DNA of 64,000 bases from assembly GCF_042468235.1 (NCBI RefSeq), contig NZ_CP170386.1, positions 1,240,001 to 1,304,000 of the forward strand. The letters run 5' to 3'. Positions 1 to 9,006 of the stretch are shown in pieces. The position numbers and the translations under genes were made by a program. This DNA comes from Lonepinella sp042468235 (GTDB lineage Bacteria; Pseudomonadota; Gammaproteobacteria; Enterobacterales; Pasteurellaceae). Position 1 is the stretch's first letter, and each line of letters opens with the position of its first letter. A model generated the notes under the pieces. The model did no database searches. It was not told the origin of the DNA and worked only from the letters and a program-made list of their open reading frames with translations.

Positions 1-827
1 ATTGAACGTATCGGCAAACCTAATTTCTGACGTACGTGATTATCTTGCTCAAAACGATTAAATTGTTCATGAGCATCAGTCAATTCATGGAAACCATTAG
101 CCAGTTCTAACCCTTTATAATAGAATTCAAAACGCTCTGCTACACGATGATCTTCCGAACTAATTTGTGCTAACGCTGCTTGACTCGCCGGGAAATGATA
201 AATAGCCACCGGACGAGTTTGACCAATTTTAGGCTCCACGACTTCACTAAACAGAAATTGTAACAAAGTATCTCGATCTTCATTTTCATCACAAATAAAA
301 TTATATTTTTTAGCTTTACTGATTAACTCGGCTTTACTTGCTGATAAAGGGTCTAAACCAACATATTGTTGAAAAACAAACTGATAACTTAAACTTTCAG
401 TGGGTTCACAATCTAAAATATTTTGTAATAAATCATCCACCTCATTAATTAATCGATACATATCAAAAAATGGACGATACCATTCTAACATAGTAAATTC
501 AGGATTATGACGGCGACCTGCTTCTTCATTACGAAAAACATGACAAAGTTGGAAAATCGCCCCTGAACCTGCTGCTAACAGGCGTTTCATATGATATTCT
601 GGACTCGTATTTAACCACAATGTTTTCGGTTTGTTAAAGGGAGCAACAAACTCGGTGCTGAAGGTAGATAAATTAACATCTGTCACACCAAATTCACTCA
701 GAATTGGCGTTTCCACCTCCAAAATACCACGTTCAGAAAAAAAACGACGAATTTCTGCCATGATTTTAGCACGAGCAAGTAAATTCTTAATTGTGGCAGT
801 TGGCTGCCATGAAGTCTCTGTTGACAT
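1..827 (-). CDS. epmA: EF-P beta-lysine ligase EpmA, 3' end outside window
   Basis: EpmA is a class II lysyl-tRNA-synthetase paralogue that attaches (R)-beta-lysine to a conserved lysine of elongation factor P in the cytoplasm. Read leftwards from ATG at 825-827, the frame stays open for 275 codons to the window edge. It shows class II synthetase landmarks: an N-terminal segment with ERGILEVETP, then SPEYHMKRLLAAGSG, IFQLCHVFRNEE, HNPEFTMLEWYR, and LANGFHELTDAHEQF near the edge. There is no N-terminal anticodon-binding OB domain, which separates EpmA from LysS. The family is about 325 residues, so roughly 50 C-terminal residues are missing. The divergent epmA-frdA arrangement is also found in enteric bacteria. 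Confidence 0.93.
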   Translation of the reverse strand, partial: MSTETSWQPTATIKNLLARAKIMAEIRRFFSERGILEVETPILSEFGVTDVNLSTFSTEFVAPFNKPKTLWLNTSPEYHMKRLLAAGSGAIFQLCHVFRNEEAGRRHNPEFTMLEWYRPFFDMYRLINEVDDLLQNILDCEPTESLSYQFVFQQYVGLDPLSASKAELISKAKKYNFICDENEDRDTLLQFLFSEVVEPKIGQTRPVAIYHFPASQAALAQISSEDHRVAERFEFYYKGLELANGFHELTDAHEQFNRFEQDNHVRQKLGLPIRS

Positions 828-1012
828 AAAAATAAATTAATGTGAAAAAATAGGCTTTATTTTAACTTGAATTCAGTAAAAAACCAAACATAACGAAATA
901 GAACAAAATACCAAAATAAGCATTTTTTATTACTTTCAATAATAATAAAAATCATCTTTAACCTATTAATAATTCTTATTTTTGCTAACTACAGTGCATT
1001 TTACCTAAATAT

Positions 1013-1026
1013 TTGAGCTAGATCAC
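1013..1026 (+). promoter_or_regulatory. FNR-like (or CRP half-site) operator before frdA
   Basis: TTGAG-CTAG-ATCAC differs from the FNR consensus TTGAT-N4-ATCAA at the last base of each half. The right half, GATCACA, also resembles a CRP half-site. The centre is about 100 bp before the frdA start. AT-rich sequence containing TAGTAAT near 1055-1061 could hold a -10 element, placing the site near -40, where FNR activates. Fumarate reductase is a classic FNR target in enteric bacteria. The role here is inferred. Confidence 0.5.
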
Positions 1027-1120
1027 ATTTCTAACAATTAGATTAAAAAAGAGATAGTAATTTATTAAAATTTAAGTAACATTATTATTGTTAATTAATT
1101 CTTTTGTGGGGGACATAATT

Positions 1121-2929
1121 GTGCAAATTGTCAATGTAGATATTGCGATTGTCGGTGCTGGTGGTGGTGGATTACGTTCTGCGATTGCTGCAACAGAAGC
1201 CAATCCTAATCTTAAAATCGCTTTAGTTTCAAAAGTTTATCCTATGCGTAGCCATACAGTTGCGGCTGAAGGTGGTGCGGCAGCGGTTATCAAAGAAGAA
1301 GATAGCTACGATAAACACTTTAATGACACCGTATCTGGTGGTGACTGGTTATGTGAACAAGATGTTGTAGAATATTTTGTTAAACATTCTCCTGTGGAAA
1401 TGACTCAACTTGAACGTTGGGGGTGTCCTTGGTCTCGTAAACAAGATGGTGATGTGAACGTTCGCCGTTTTGGTGGGATGAAAATCGAACGTACTTGGTT
1501 TGCCGCCGATAAAACTGGATTCCATTTATTACATACGCTTTTCCAAACGTCTATTCAATATCCACAAATCCAACGTTTTGATGAACATTTTGTGTTAGAT
1601 ATTCTCACTGATGATGGTCGCGCGTGTGGTTTAGTTGCAATGAATATGATGGAAGGCACCTTAATTCAAATCAATGCCAAAGCCGTAGTTATTGCAACAG
1701 GTGGTGGTTGTCGTGCGTTCAAATTTAATACTAACGGCGGTATCGTTACGGGTGACGGTCTTTCTATGGCATATCGTCACGGAGTGCCACTACGTGATAT
1801 GGAATTTGTACAATATCACCCAACCGGTTTGCCAAATACCGGTATTTTGATGACTGAAGGTTGTCGGGGTGAAGGTGGTATTTTATTAAATAAAAATGGT
1901 TACCGCTACTTACAAGATTATGGTCTAGGTCCTGAAACACCAGTGGGTAAACCAGAAAATAAATATATGGAATTAGGTCCTCGAGATAAAGTATCCCAAG
2001 CATTCTGGCAAGAATGGCGTAAAGGTAATACCCTAAAAACAGCCAAAGGTGTTGATGTGGTGAATCTTGATTTACGCCACTTAGGAGAAAAATACTTACA
2101 TGAGCGTTTACCATTTATTTGTGAGTTAGCACAAGCCTATGAAGGGGTAAACCCAGTTGAACAACCGATTCCTGTTCGTCCAGTCGTTCACTATACCATG
2201 GGTGGTATTGAAGTAGATTTCAACAGCGAAACCTGTATTAAAGGCTTATTTGCTGTGGGTGAATGTGCGTCCTCCGGCTTACATGGTGCCAACCGTTTAG
2301 GTTCTAACTCATTAGCGGAACTTGTCGTATTAGGTCGTGTAGCGGGTGAATATGCAGCACAACGTGCGCTAGAAAATGTTTCTATTAATCAGGATGCCGT
2401 TGATGCTCAAGCTCGTGATGTGATTAAACGCTTGGAAGATTTATATAACCAAGAAGGTACCGAAAGTTGGGCACAAATTCGTGAAGAAATGGGTATGTCT
2501 ATGGAAGAAGGTTGTGGTATTTACCGTGACCAACAAAGTATGCAAACGACCGTGGATAAAATTGCCGAATTAAAAGAACGCTATAAACGTATTCGTATTC
2601 AAGATCGTTCAAGCGTATTTAACACCAACGTGCTTTATACTGTGGAATTAGGTTATATCTTAGATGTAGCACAATCCATTGCCAACTCAGCCATTGAACG
2701 TAAAGAATCTCGTGGTGCGCATCAACGTTTAGACTATGTGGAACGTGATGATGTGAATTACTTACAACATACCTTGGCGTTCTACAATGGAGAGAGTGCA
2801 CCACGCATTGAATACAGTCCAGTGAAAATTACCAAATCACAACCAGCGAAACGTGTTTACGGTGCAGAAGCAGATGCGGCGGAAGCGGCTAAAGCAGCGG
2901 CTAACAAAGGGGAGAAAGCAAATGTCTAA
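1121..2929 (+). CDS. frdA: Fumarate reductase flavoprotein subunit
   Basis: FrdA is the catalytic subunit of the membrane-bound quinol:fumarate reductase and reduces fumarate to succinate during anaerobic respiration. I place the start at GTG 1121, behind GGGGGA at 1107-1112, because this gives the family-typical N-terminus (VQIVNVDIAIVGAGGGG) and 602 residues. An upstream TTG at 1088 would add eleven unconserved residues. The Rossmann motif GAGGGG lies at residues 12-17. The histidine that normally carries covalent FAD is His45 in RSHTVAAEGG. The C-terminal end is Ala/Lys rich. The stop overlaps the frdB start by eight bases, pointing to translational coupling. First gene of frdABCD. Confidence 0.97.
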   Translation: MQIVNVDIAIVGAGGGGLRSAIAATEANPNLKIALVSKVYPMRSHTVAAEGGAAAVIKEEDSYDKHFNDTVSGGDWLCEQDVVEYFVKHSPVEMTQLERWGCPWSRKQDGDVNVRRFGGMKIERTWFAADKTGFHLLHTLFQTSIQYPQIQRFDEHFVLDILTDDGRACGLVAMNMMEGTLIQINAKAVVIATGGGCRAFKFNTNGGIVTGDGLSMAYRHGVPLRDMEFVQYHPTGLPNTGILMTEGCRGEGGILLNKNGYRYLQDYGLGPETPVGKPENKYMELGPRDKVSQAFWQEWRKGNTLKTAKGVDVVNLDLRHLGEKYLHERLPFICELAQAYEGVNPVEQPIPVRPVVHYTMGGIEVDFNSETCIKGLFAVGECASSGLHGANRLGSNSLAELVVLGRVAGEYAAQRALENVSINQDAVDAQARDVIKRLEDLYNQEGTESWAQIREEMGMSMEEGCGIYRDQQSMQTTVDKIAELKERYKRIRIQDRSSVFNTNVLYTVELGYILDVAQSIANSAIERKESRGAHQRLDYVERDDVNYLQHTLAFYNGESAPRIEYSPVKITKSQPAKRVYGAEADAAEAAKAAANKGEKANV

Positions 2930-3692
2930 TGAATCAATTATGACGGTAGAAGTGCTACGCTATAATCCTGAAGTGGATCAAAAGCCACACCTATGCACTT
3001 ATCAAGTACCTTATGATAACCAAACATCTTTATTAGATGCGTTAGGTTACATTAAAGATAAACTGGAACCCGAACTTTCCTACCGTTGGTCTTGTCGTAT
3101 GGCAATCTGTGGTTCTTGTGGGATGATGGTGAACAATAAACCAAAACTCGCATGTAAAACATTCTTACGTGATTACAGTGGTCACATGCGGATTGAACCA
3201 TTAGCCAACTTCCCGATTGAACGTGATTTAGTGGTGGATTTAAGTCACTTTATTGAAAGTTTAGAAGCCATCAAACCTTATATTATCGGCAACAAAATGC
3301 CGGAATTAGACGGTCAACCACATCCATCAGCAGAATTGGCGAAAAGTCGTACCAAACAAACACCAAAACAACTTGAGAAATACCGCCAATTCTCCATGTG
3401 TATCAACTGCGGTCTTTGTTATGCAGCTTGTCCACAATTTGGTTTAAACCCAGAGTTTGTTGGTCCTGCGGCGTTAACGCTTGCTCACCGTTATAATTTA
3501 GATAACCGTGATCATGCTAAAGCACAACGTATGCCAATTATCAATGGAGACAACGGGGTTTGGTCTTGCACTTTCGTAGGAGCTTGTTCAGAAGTTTGTC
3601 CGAAACACGTTAACCCTGCTGCAGCAATTAACCAAAGCAAATTAGAAAGTGCTAAAGACTATCTAATTTCAATGCTTAAACCAAAAGCTTAG
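2922..3692 (+). CDS. frdB: Fumarate reductase iron-sulfur subunit
   Basis: FrdB carries electrons from the membrane anchor to FrdA through [2Fe-2S], [4Fe-4S] and [3Fe-4S] clusters. ATG 2922 gives 256 residues, the normal length; a longer in-frame reading from 2853 would lie inside frdA. The cysteine sets are visible in order: SCRMAICGSCG plus a later Cys in KLACKT for the 2Fe-2S centre; CINCGLCYAACP for the 4Fe-4S centre; and CTFVGACSEVCPKHVNP with the pattern of the 3Fe-4S centre. Translation probably couples to frdA through the eight-base overlap. Confidence 0.97.
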   Translation: MSNESIMTVEVLRYNPEVDQKPHLCTYQVPYDNQTSLLDALGYIKDKLEPELSYRWSCRMAICGSCGMMVNNKPKLACKTFLRDYSGHMRIEPLANFPIERDLVVDLSHFIESLEAIKPYIIGNKMPELDGQPHPSAELAKSRTKQTPKQLEKYRQFSMCINCGLCYAACPQFGLNPEFVGPAALTLAHRYNLDNRDHAKAQRMPIINGDNGVWSCTFVGACSEVCPKHVNPAAAINQSKLESAKDYLISMLKPKA

Positions 3693-3700
3693 GGGGAGTT

Positions 3701-4093
3701 ATGACTGAATTAGCAAGTAAACGTAATAAATATCATCGTGAAATGACTGCCACTTGGTGGAAAAAATGGAATTTTTATCAATTCTATATGCTGCGAGAAG
3801 CCACTGCATTTTCCGCTGTTTGGTTCTGTTTAGTTTTACTTTATGGCATCATTTCTTTATGTAGTGAAAACGGCTTTGTAGAAAACTTTATTCCTTTTTT
3901 GCAAAACCCTGTCGTCATTATTTTGAATCTGATTTCAGTGGCCGCATCCATTTTACACTCCGTGACATTTTTCCATATGTCTGGCGAAGTAATGTCTGGC
4001 ACATTAGGCGTAAAATCGGAGCTAATCCGTAAAGGATTCTACGTTATTTTCGCTGTGGTCAGTGTTGTTCTTCTGATTTTAGCTTTTATTTAA
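3701..4093 (+). CDS. frdC: Fumarate reductase membrane anchor FrdC
   Basis: FrdC is one of two hydrophobic subunits that hold the FrdAB head on the cytoplasmic face of the inner membrane and help form the quinol sites. The 130-residue protein has a charged N-terminus containing REMTATWWKKWNFYQFYMLRE, typical of the family, followed by three hydrophobic segments at about residues 30-52, 65-88 and 106-130. It starts nine bases after frdB behind GGGGGAG, and frdD follows 12 bases later. Confidence 0.94.
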   Translation: MTELASKRNKYHREMTATWWKKWNFYQFYMLREATAFSAVWFCLVLLYGIISLCSENGFVENFIPFLQNPVVIILNLISVAASILHSVTFFHMSGEVMSGTLGVKSELIRKGFYVIFAVVSVVLLILAFI

Positions 4094-4105
4094 GGGGATA
4101 GAACT

Positions 4106-4450
4106 ATGGTTGATCAAAATCCAAAACGTTCTCAAGAACCACCTGTATGGTTGCTATTTAGTGCCGGCAGTGCTGTCAGTGCGTTGGCTTTTCCTGCATT
4201 AATTTTAATTTTAGGTATTTTATTACCCTTTGGGATAACTTCACCTGACAGTATTATTGCATTTAGTCATCACTGGTTAGGCAAATTAGTGATTCTCGTT
4301 TTAGCCATTTTTCCAATGTGGATGGGATTACACCGTGTACATCACGGTATGCATGATGTAAAACTTCATATGCCAAATGGTGGACTTATTTTCTATGGTT
4401 TAGCTGCAATTTATTCAATTGTTGTGATTGGTGCAGTGATCGCCATCTAA
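4106..4450 (+). CDS. frdD: Fumarate reductase membrane anchor FrdD
   Basis: FrdD is the second anchor subunit of quinol:fumarate reductase. Its 114 residues contain three hydrophobic stretches (about 14-42, 56-74 and 90-114), with the HRVHHGMHD loop characteristic of FrdD between the second and third. ATG 4106 follows AAGGGGATAG. It is the last gene of frdABCD, and a rho-independent terminator begins 14 bases after its stop. Confidence 0.94.
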   Translation: MVDQNPKRSQEPPVWLLFSAGSAVSALAFPALILILGILLPFGITSPDSIIAFSHHWLGKLVILVLAIFPMWMGLHRVHHGMHDVKLHMPNGGLIFYGLAAIYSIVVIGAVIAI

Positions 4451-4464
4451 ATTACATATAATTA

Positions 4465-4497
4465 AAAATAGGTATCCTTGCGGTACCTATTTTTTTG
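4465..4497 (+). terminator. Terminator after frdD
   Basis: AAAATAGGTA at 4465-4474 pairs perfectly with TACCTATTTT at 4484-4493 around a nine-base loop, followed by more T residues. It closes the frd operon. Confidence 0.85.
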
Positions 4498-4526
4498 TTT
4501 ATTTTCACCGCAGTTAGGCCTTAAAA

Positions 4527-4542
4527 GATGATCCAGATCACA
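4527..4542 (+). promoter_or_regulatory. CRP-like site before manX
   Basis: GATGA-TCCAGA-TCACA fits the CRP pattern TGTGA-N6-TCACA: the right half is perfect and the left half has three of five bases. The flanks are AT-rich. It lies about 90 bp before the manX start. No single -10 stands out among several weak candidates at 4572-4598. CRP control of mannose PTS operons is established in enteric bacteria; here it is inferred. Confidence 0.6.
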
Positions 4543-4633
4543 ATTTAGTAAAAATATTTCGCTGAAACGTGTAAACTATATCTGATTCATATTAAAATAC
4601 GCCACCTTAATTTTAAAACCAAAGGAGTCAACT

Positions 4634-5614
4634 ATGACTATTGCAATTATTATTGCAACTCACGGTGTAGCGGCAAATCAATTGCTGAAAACCACCGAAA
4701 TGCTGATTGGTGAGCAAGAAAACGTGGCAACGATTGATTTCGTGCCGGGTGAAAATGCGGAAACCATTATGGGTAAATATCAAGAAAAACTTACCAATGA
4801 ATTAGCGCATTGCGATCAAGTGCTCTTTCTTGTAGATACTTGGGGCGGTAGTCCATTTAATGCGGCAAACCGAGTGGCAAACGATCAAAACAATATGAAC
4901 GTCATCACAGGTGTAAATGTGCCAATGCTTGTTGAGACCTTTATGGCTCGTGATGATAATCCAAGCCTTGAAGAACTCACTGCCATTGCGCTTGAAACCG
5001 GTCGTACTGGTGTACGTGCATTACGTTTTGATGAACCAGAAGAAAAATCGGTTCCAGTTTCTCCAGCCGCCCCTGCTAAACCCACTGAACCCTCTGTCGT
5101 TGTACCAAATGCAGAAGGTCATTTAGTCATTGGTCTAGCTCGTATCGACGACCGTTTAATTCACGGGCAAGTTGCCACTCGCTGGACCAAAGAAAGTCGA
5201 GTCACTCGCATTGTAGTTGTCAATGACGATGTTGCTAAAGACAACGTACGTTCAACCATGCTAAAAAGTGTAGCACCTCCAGGGGTAACCGCTCATGTCG
5301 TTCCAGTGGATAAAATGATTCGTGTATATAACAACCCTGAATATGCTGGCGAGCGTATGATGTTGTTATTCACCAATCCAACGGATGTACAACGTTTATC
5401 CGATGCAGGTGTTGAGTTTAAATCTATCAATATCGGCGGGATTTCTTACAAAGAAGGTAAGAAAATGGTTACCAGTGCCGTTGCCGTCAACGAAGAAGAT
5501 ATTGCAGCTTTCAAAGCCCTTGATGCCAAAGGTATTGAGCTTGATGTGCGTAAAGTGTCCAACGATAGCCGTCAATATATGATGGATCTATTAAAGAAAA
5601 ATAACTTAATCTAA
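4634..5614 (+). CDS. manX: Mannose-family PTS enzyme IIAB
   Basis: ManX is the cytoplasmic IIAB component of the mannose-type phosphotransferase system. It passes phosphate from HPr to incoming mannose, glucose or related hexoses. Of 326 residues, IIA spans about 1-133, with the phosphorylated His10 in IIATHG. An Ala/Pro-rich linker follows (about 134-160), then IIB, with the expected phosphohistidine His177 in RIDDRLIHGQV. The fused IIAB layout matches enteric ManX (323 residues). AAGGAG precedes the start. The gene opens manXYZ-yobD-manA, so uptake and the mannose-6-phosphate isomerase are co-located. Confidence 0.95.
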   Translation: MTIAIIIATHGVAANQLLKTTEMLIGEQENVATIDFVPGENAETIMGKYQEKLTNELAHCDQVLFLVDTWGGSPFNAANRVANDQNNMNVITGVNVPMLVETFMARDDNPSLEELTAIALETGRTGVRALRFDEPEEKSVPVSPAAPAKPTEPSVVVPNAEGHLVIGLARIDDRLIHGQVATRWTKESRVTRIVVVNDDVAKDNVRSTMLKSVAPPGVTAHVVPVDKMIRVYNNPEYAGERMMLLFTNPTDVQRLSDAGVEFKSINIGGISYKEGKKMVTSAVAVNEEDIAAFKALDAKGIELDVRKVSNDSRQYMMDLLKKNNLI

Positions 5615-5624
5615 GGAAATTATT

Positions 5625-6425
5625 ATGGAAATTTCTACCTTACAAGTCGTTCTGGTATTCCTTGTTGCCTGTGTTTCAGGTATGGGATCGATTCTTGATG
5701 AATTTCAAACTCATCGTCCGTTAATCGCTTGTACCTTAATTGGTTTAGTATTAGGCGATATGAAAACAGGGATCATCATTGGTGGTTCACTTGAATTATT
5801 AGCCTTAGGCTGGATGAATATCGGTGCAGCACTTGCTCCAGATGCAGCGCTTGCTTCTGTGGTGTCAACTATCTTGGTTATTGTGGGTGGGCAAGAAATC
5901 CCAACAGCGATTGCTCTTGCGATTCCATTAGCAGCAGCCGGTCAAGTGTTAACCTATGTAGTGCGTGCAATCACTGTGGCATTTCAACACGCAGCGGACA
6001 AATCTATTGCGGATGGCAATCTTAACCGTTTAGACTGGATTCACTGCTCTGCTTTATTATTACAAGCTATGCGTATTGCAATTCCTGCCTTAATTGTCGC
6101 ACTAACTGCCGGTACAGATACCGTTCAAGAAATGTTAAATGCGATTCCTGAAGTCGTCACAAGTGGTTTAAAAATTGCAGGCGGTATTATTGCAGTAGTA
6201 GGTTATGCCATGGTTATCAATATGATGCGTGCAGGTCACTTAATGCCATTCTTCTATGCTGGTTTTGTGGTAGCCGCATTCACTGACTTTAACCTTGTAG
6301 CATTAGGTATTCTTGGCGCCATTATGGCAGCACTTTATATTCAACTTCACCCTAAATACAATCAATCAAAACAAGTGGTGCAAGTCGTAGCAAATAACAA
6401 CGATCTGGATAACAGATTAGATTAA
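5625..6425 (+). CDS. manY: Mannose-family PTS enzyme IIC
   Basis: ManY is the IIC membrane component that forms the sugar channel together with IID. The 266 residues are largely hydrophobic, with family motifs such as GSILDEFQTHRPLIACTLIG near the N-terminus and GGSLELLALGWMNIGAALAP at about residues 50-70. An AAGGAA ribosome site lies in the ten-base gap after manX. The C-terminus ends in a polar tail. Confidence 0.95.
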   Translation: MEISTLQVVLVFLVACVSGMGSILDEFQTHRPLIACTLIGLVLGDMKTGIIIGGSLELLALGWMNIGAALAPDAALASVVSTILVIVGGQEIPTAIALAIPLAAAGQVLTYVVRAITVAFQHAADKSIADGNLNRLDWIHCSALLLQAMRIAIPALIVALTAGTDTVQEMLNAIPEVVTSGLKIAGGIIAVVGYAMVINMMRAGHLMPFFYAGFVVAAFTDFNLVALGILGAIMAALYIQLHPKYNQSKQVVQVVANNNDLDNRLD

Positions 6426-6438
6426 TGGGGTAATAAAA

Positions 6439-7275
6439 ATGACAACTGAAATCAAAAAAGTAACCCAAAGTGATTTAAATTCCGTGGTATTACGTTCAAA
6501 TCTATTCCAAGGTTCATGGAACTTTGAACGCATGCAAGCCCTAGGTTTTGCCTATTCAATGGTGCCTGTGATTAAACGTTTATATCCAGATCCAAATTCA
6601 CAAGAACGCAAAGACGCCATTAAACGTCACCTTGAATTCTTTAACACACAACCATTCGTGGCGGCACCAGTATTAGGTGTGACCATTGCGATGGAAGAAC
6701 AACGTGCTAATGGTAAAGAAATTGATGATGCGGCAATCAACGGTATCAAAGTGGGTCTAATGGGACCTTTAGCTGGTGTAGGTGACCCGATTTATTGGGG
6801 GACTGCTCGTCCAGTATTTGCAGCTCTTGGTGCAGGTATTGCATTAACCGGTAGTATTTTAGGACCTTTATTATTCTTTATTCTATTTAACCTTGTACGT
6901 TTAGGTACGCGTTATTATGGCGTGACTTACGGCTATAAGAAAGGATTAGATGTAGTACAAGATATGAGTGGTGGTTTATTACAAAAGCTGACCGAAGGAG
7001 CATCTATTCTCGGCTTGTTTATTATGGGAGCGTTAGTACAAAAATGGACCAGTATTAACGTGCCATTAGTGGTATCTACCATTCAAAAACAAGACGGAAC
7101 AACGGAAATTACCACGGTACAAAGTATCTTAGACAGCTTAATGCCGGGTTTATTACCATTACTATTTACCTTCGCTTGTATGTGGTTACTACGTAACCGT
7201 GTAAACGCCCTTTGGATTATTATCGGTATCTTTGTTATCGGTATCTTAGGTGCGGCAACAGGTATCCTTGCTTAA
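6439..7275 (+). CDS. manZ: Mannose-family PTS enzyme IID
   Basis: ManZ is the IID membrane component, specific to the mannose PTS family. The 278-residue protein begins with a cytoplasmic region containing SNLFQGSWNFERMQALGFAY, typical of IID. GVGDPIYWGTARPV and GPLAGVGDPI lie mid-protein, and hydrophobic helices follow towards the C-terminus. It starts 13 bases after manY. A strong hairpin with a T-run follows 15 bases after the stop, so some transcripts probably end before yobD. Confidence 0.95.
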   Translation: MTTEIKKVTQSDLNSVVLRSNLFQGSWNFERMQALGFAYSMVPVIKRLYPDPNSQERKDAIKRHLEFFNTQPFVAAPVLGVTIAMEEQRANGKEIDDAAINGIKVGLMGPLAGVGDPIYWGTARPVFAALGAGIALTGSILGPLLFFILFNLVRLGTRYYGVTYGYKKGLDVVQDMSGGLLQKLTEGASILGLFIMGALVQKWTSINVPLVVSTIQKQDGTTEITTVQSILDSLMPGLLPLLFTFACMWLLRNRVNALWIIIGIFVIGILGAATGILA

Positions 7276-7290
7276 CTTTTTTATTCATAT

Positions 7291-7322
7291 CGTTCCCCTT
7301 CACATCAAGGGGAACGTTTTTT
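7291..7322 (+). terminator. Terminator/attenuator after manZ overlapping the yobD ribosome site
   Basis: CGTTCCCCTT (7291-7300) and AAGGGGAACG (7307-7316) form a perfect ten-base stem with a six-base loop, followed by six T residues. The right arm contains AAGGGGA, the only convincing Shine-Dalgarno for yobD (ATG 7326). In read-through transcripts the hairpin would therefore also mask yobD translation. Confidence 0.8.
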
Positions 7323-7325
7323 ATT

Positions 7326-7799
7326 ATGACTAATACTATTTTAATTCTCTGTATTCTCGCTTTTTTCACCTATGCCTTTTACGAACAATTCGGACTAGAT
7401 AAGCGCCAAGGCAAAACCCTACTCAAAGTGCGGTTAAAAAAACGGACAAAATTAGATAGTCTGATTTTTGTGGCATTAATTGGTATTATCATTTGGCAAA
7501 CCGAAGGAAAAATTGCACCCGATACCTTGTATTTACTCACTTTTTTAATTCTTTTAAGCCTGTATATAGCATTTTTTCGTTCTCCCATGCTGATACTCAA
7601 ACCTAACGGTTTTTTCTTTGAGAATTTTTTTATTGAATTTGCTAAAATACAACAAATTAATTTAGCCGATGATTTCAAATTAGTCTTTGATTTAACCAAC
7701 GGCAAACGTCTTGTAGCACAGTTAACCGAACAATCAGATGTAGAAAAAGTTGTACAATTTTTTGGTGGCTACAAACAAGAACAACAGGATAAAAAATGA
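7326..7799 (+). CDS. yobD: YobD-family membrane protein (DUF986/UPF0266)
   Basis: A small inner-membrane protein of unknown function, recognised by similarity to E. coli YobD, which also lies just downstream of manXYZ. It has 157 residues from ATG 7326. Hydrophobic helices lie at about 2-20, 45-62 and 68-85. The family-like segment FYEQFGLDKRQGKTLL follows helix one, and PNGFFFENFFIEFAKIQQIN follows helix three; a soluble tail completes it. An upstream in-frame ATG at 7212 lies inside manZ and crosses the terminator, so I reject it. The last codons overlap the manA start (ATGA), suggesting coupled translation. A role with the mannose PTS is inferred from conserved position only. Confidence 0.85.
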   Translation: MTNTILILCILAFFTYAFYEQFGLDKRQGKTLLKVRLKKRTKLDSLIFVALIGIIIWQTEGKIAPDTLYLLTFLILLSLYIAFFRSPMLILKPNGFFFENFFIEFAKIQQINLADDFKLVFDLTNGKRLVAQLTEQSDVEKVVQFFGGYKQEQQDKK

Positions 7800-8989
7800 C
7801 CACACTTTATAAATTGACTGGCACCCTACAGCAATATACTTGGGGGGGAAAAGACTACATTCCAAATCTTATCGGATTTACTGCACAAAAAGATCAACTC
7901 TATGCCGAGTGGTGGCTCGGAGCACACCCGTCGTCCCCATCAACAATTAAAGTTGACGATGAAACCATGCCTTTAAATCAATTTTTAAGCCAAAATCCCA
8001 CCGCACTTGGTCAACAAAGTCGTTCAATTTTTGGTGATGAACTACCCTACTTATTGAAAATCTTAGATGTTAAACAGCCGTTATCTATTCAATTACACCC
8101 AACAAAACAACAAGCCGAAATCGGGTTTGTGGAAGAAAATGTGCGGGGTATTGATTTAACAGATCCCAAACGAACTTATAAAGACAAGAATCACAAACCA
8201 GAAATGATGATTGCTTTATCAGACTTCTGGTTGTTACACGGTTTCAAACCCAAAACAGAAATTTTAAAAACATTGCGTGAACGTTCATCTTTGCAAACCT
8301 TAGCAAATCAGCTAGAAACACAGGATTTACACCATTTCTATTCAGATATTATGCAAGCAAATCAAACGCAATTAGCCAGTTGGTTATTGCCAATTTTTGA
8401 ACATAATCGACTTGAGGACTTATCCCCTGAAAATCCTGATTACTGGGTCTTGTATAGCCAAAAAGAAATGAACATTTCATTAGCGCAATTAGATGCCGGC
8501 TTAATGTGTTTCTATTTATTCAATATTGTGCAAATCAAACAAGGACAAGGTATTTTTCAAGATGCCGGTATTCCACACGCTTATTTGCGTGGACAAAATA
8601 TTGAATTAATGGCATGTTCAGATAATGTCATTCGTGGTGGTTTAACATCTAAACATGTGGATATTGATGAATTATTAAAAGTGATTGATTGTCGTGAAGT
8701 GATTCCTGAATTAATCAAGGCAGCCCCACCAGATAATGGTTCATTTACCTATACTACGCCAGCTAAAGACTTTGCACTAGAAAATGTACGTTATGATGAT
8801 ACAGCCCAAATCAACGGAAAAGCAGAAAGTGCGACTATTTTATTGGTCATGCAAGGGTGTCTGAAAATTAGTGATAAAAACACCGCACTTGAATTAAAAC
8901 AAGGTGAATCTGCGTTCATTTGTGCAGATACGGCATATCAAATTTCTGGACGTCAAGTAGGTTATTGCGTTTTAGCAAAATTACCGTAA
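7796..8989 (+). CDS. manA: Mannose-6-phosphate isomerase, class I
   Basis: ManA converts mannose-6-phosphate, the product of ManXYZ transport, to fructose-6-phosphate for glycolysis. The 397-residue protein matches the zinc-dependent type I family: N-terminal TLQQYTWGGKDYIP, the metal-site segment LSIQLHPTKQQAE (Gln and His ligands) near residue 100, a KPEMMIALSDF segment carrying a glutamate ligand, and IPHAYLRGQNIELMACSDNV with a further histidine near residue 262. The start overlaps the yobD stop as ATGA. Two exact uptake signals lie within the gene. Confidence 0.96.
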   Translation: MTTLYKLTGTLQQYTWGGKDYIPNLIGFTAQKDQLYAEWWLGAHPSSPSTIKVDDETMPLNQFLSQNPTALGQQSRSIFGDELPYLLKILDVKQPLSIQLHPTKQQAEIGFVEENVRGIDLTDPKRTYKDKNHKPEMMIALSDFWLLHGFKPKTEILKTLRERSSLQTLANQLETQDLHHFYSDIMQANQTQLASWLLPIFEHNRLEDLSPENPDYWVLYSQKEMNISLAQLDAGLMCFYLFNIVQIKQGQGIFQDAGIPHAYLRGQNIELMACSDNVIRGGLTSKHVDIDELLKVIDCREVIPELIKAAPPDNGSFTYTTPAKDFALENVRYDDTAQINGKAESATILLVMQGCLKISDKNTALELKQGESAFICADTAYQISGRQVGYCVLAKLP

Positions 8990-9006
8990 GAACAAAAATC
9001 TCTTCC

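Noticed and set aside
1088..1120. Longer frdA from TTG 1088
   Set aside because: Adds residues absent from the family; GTG 1121 has a strong GGGGGA site and a conserved N-terminus.
4885..5126. Short overlapping frames in manX (both strands)
   Set aside because: Shadows of the IIAB linker, whose Ala/Pro codons leave other frames open.
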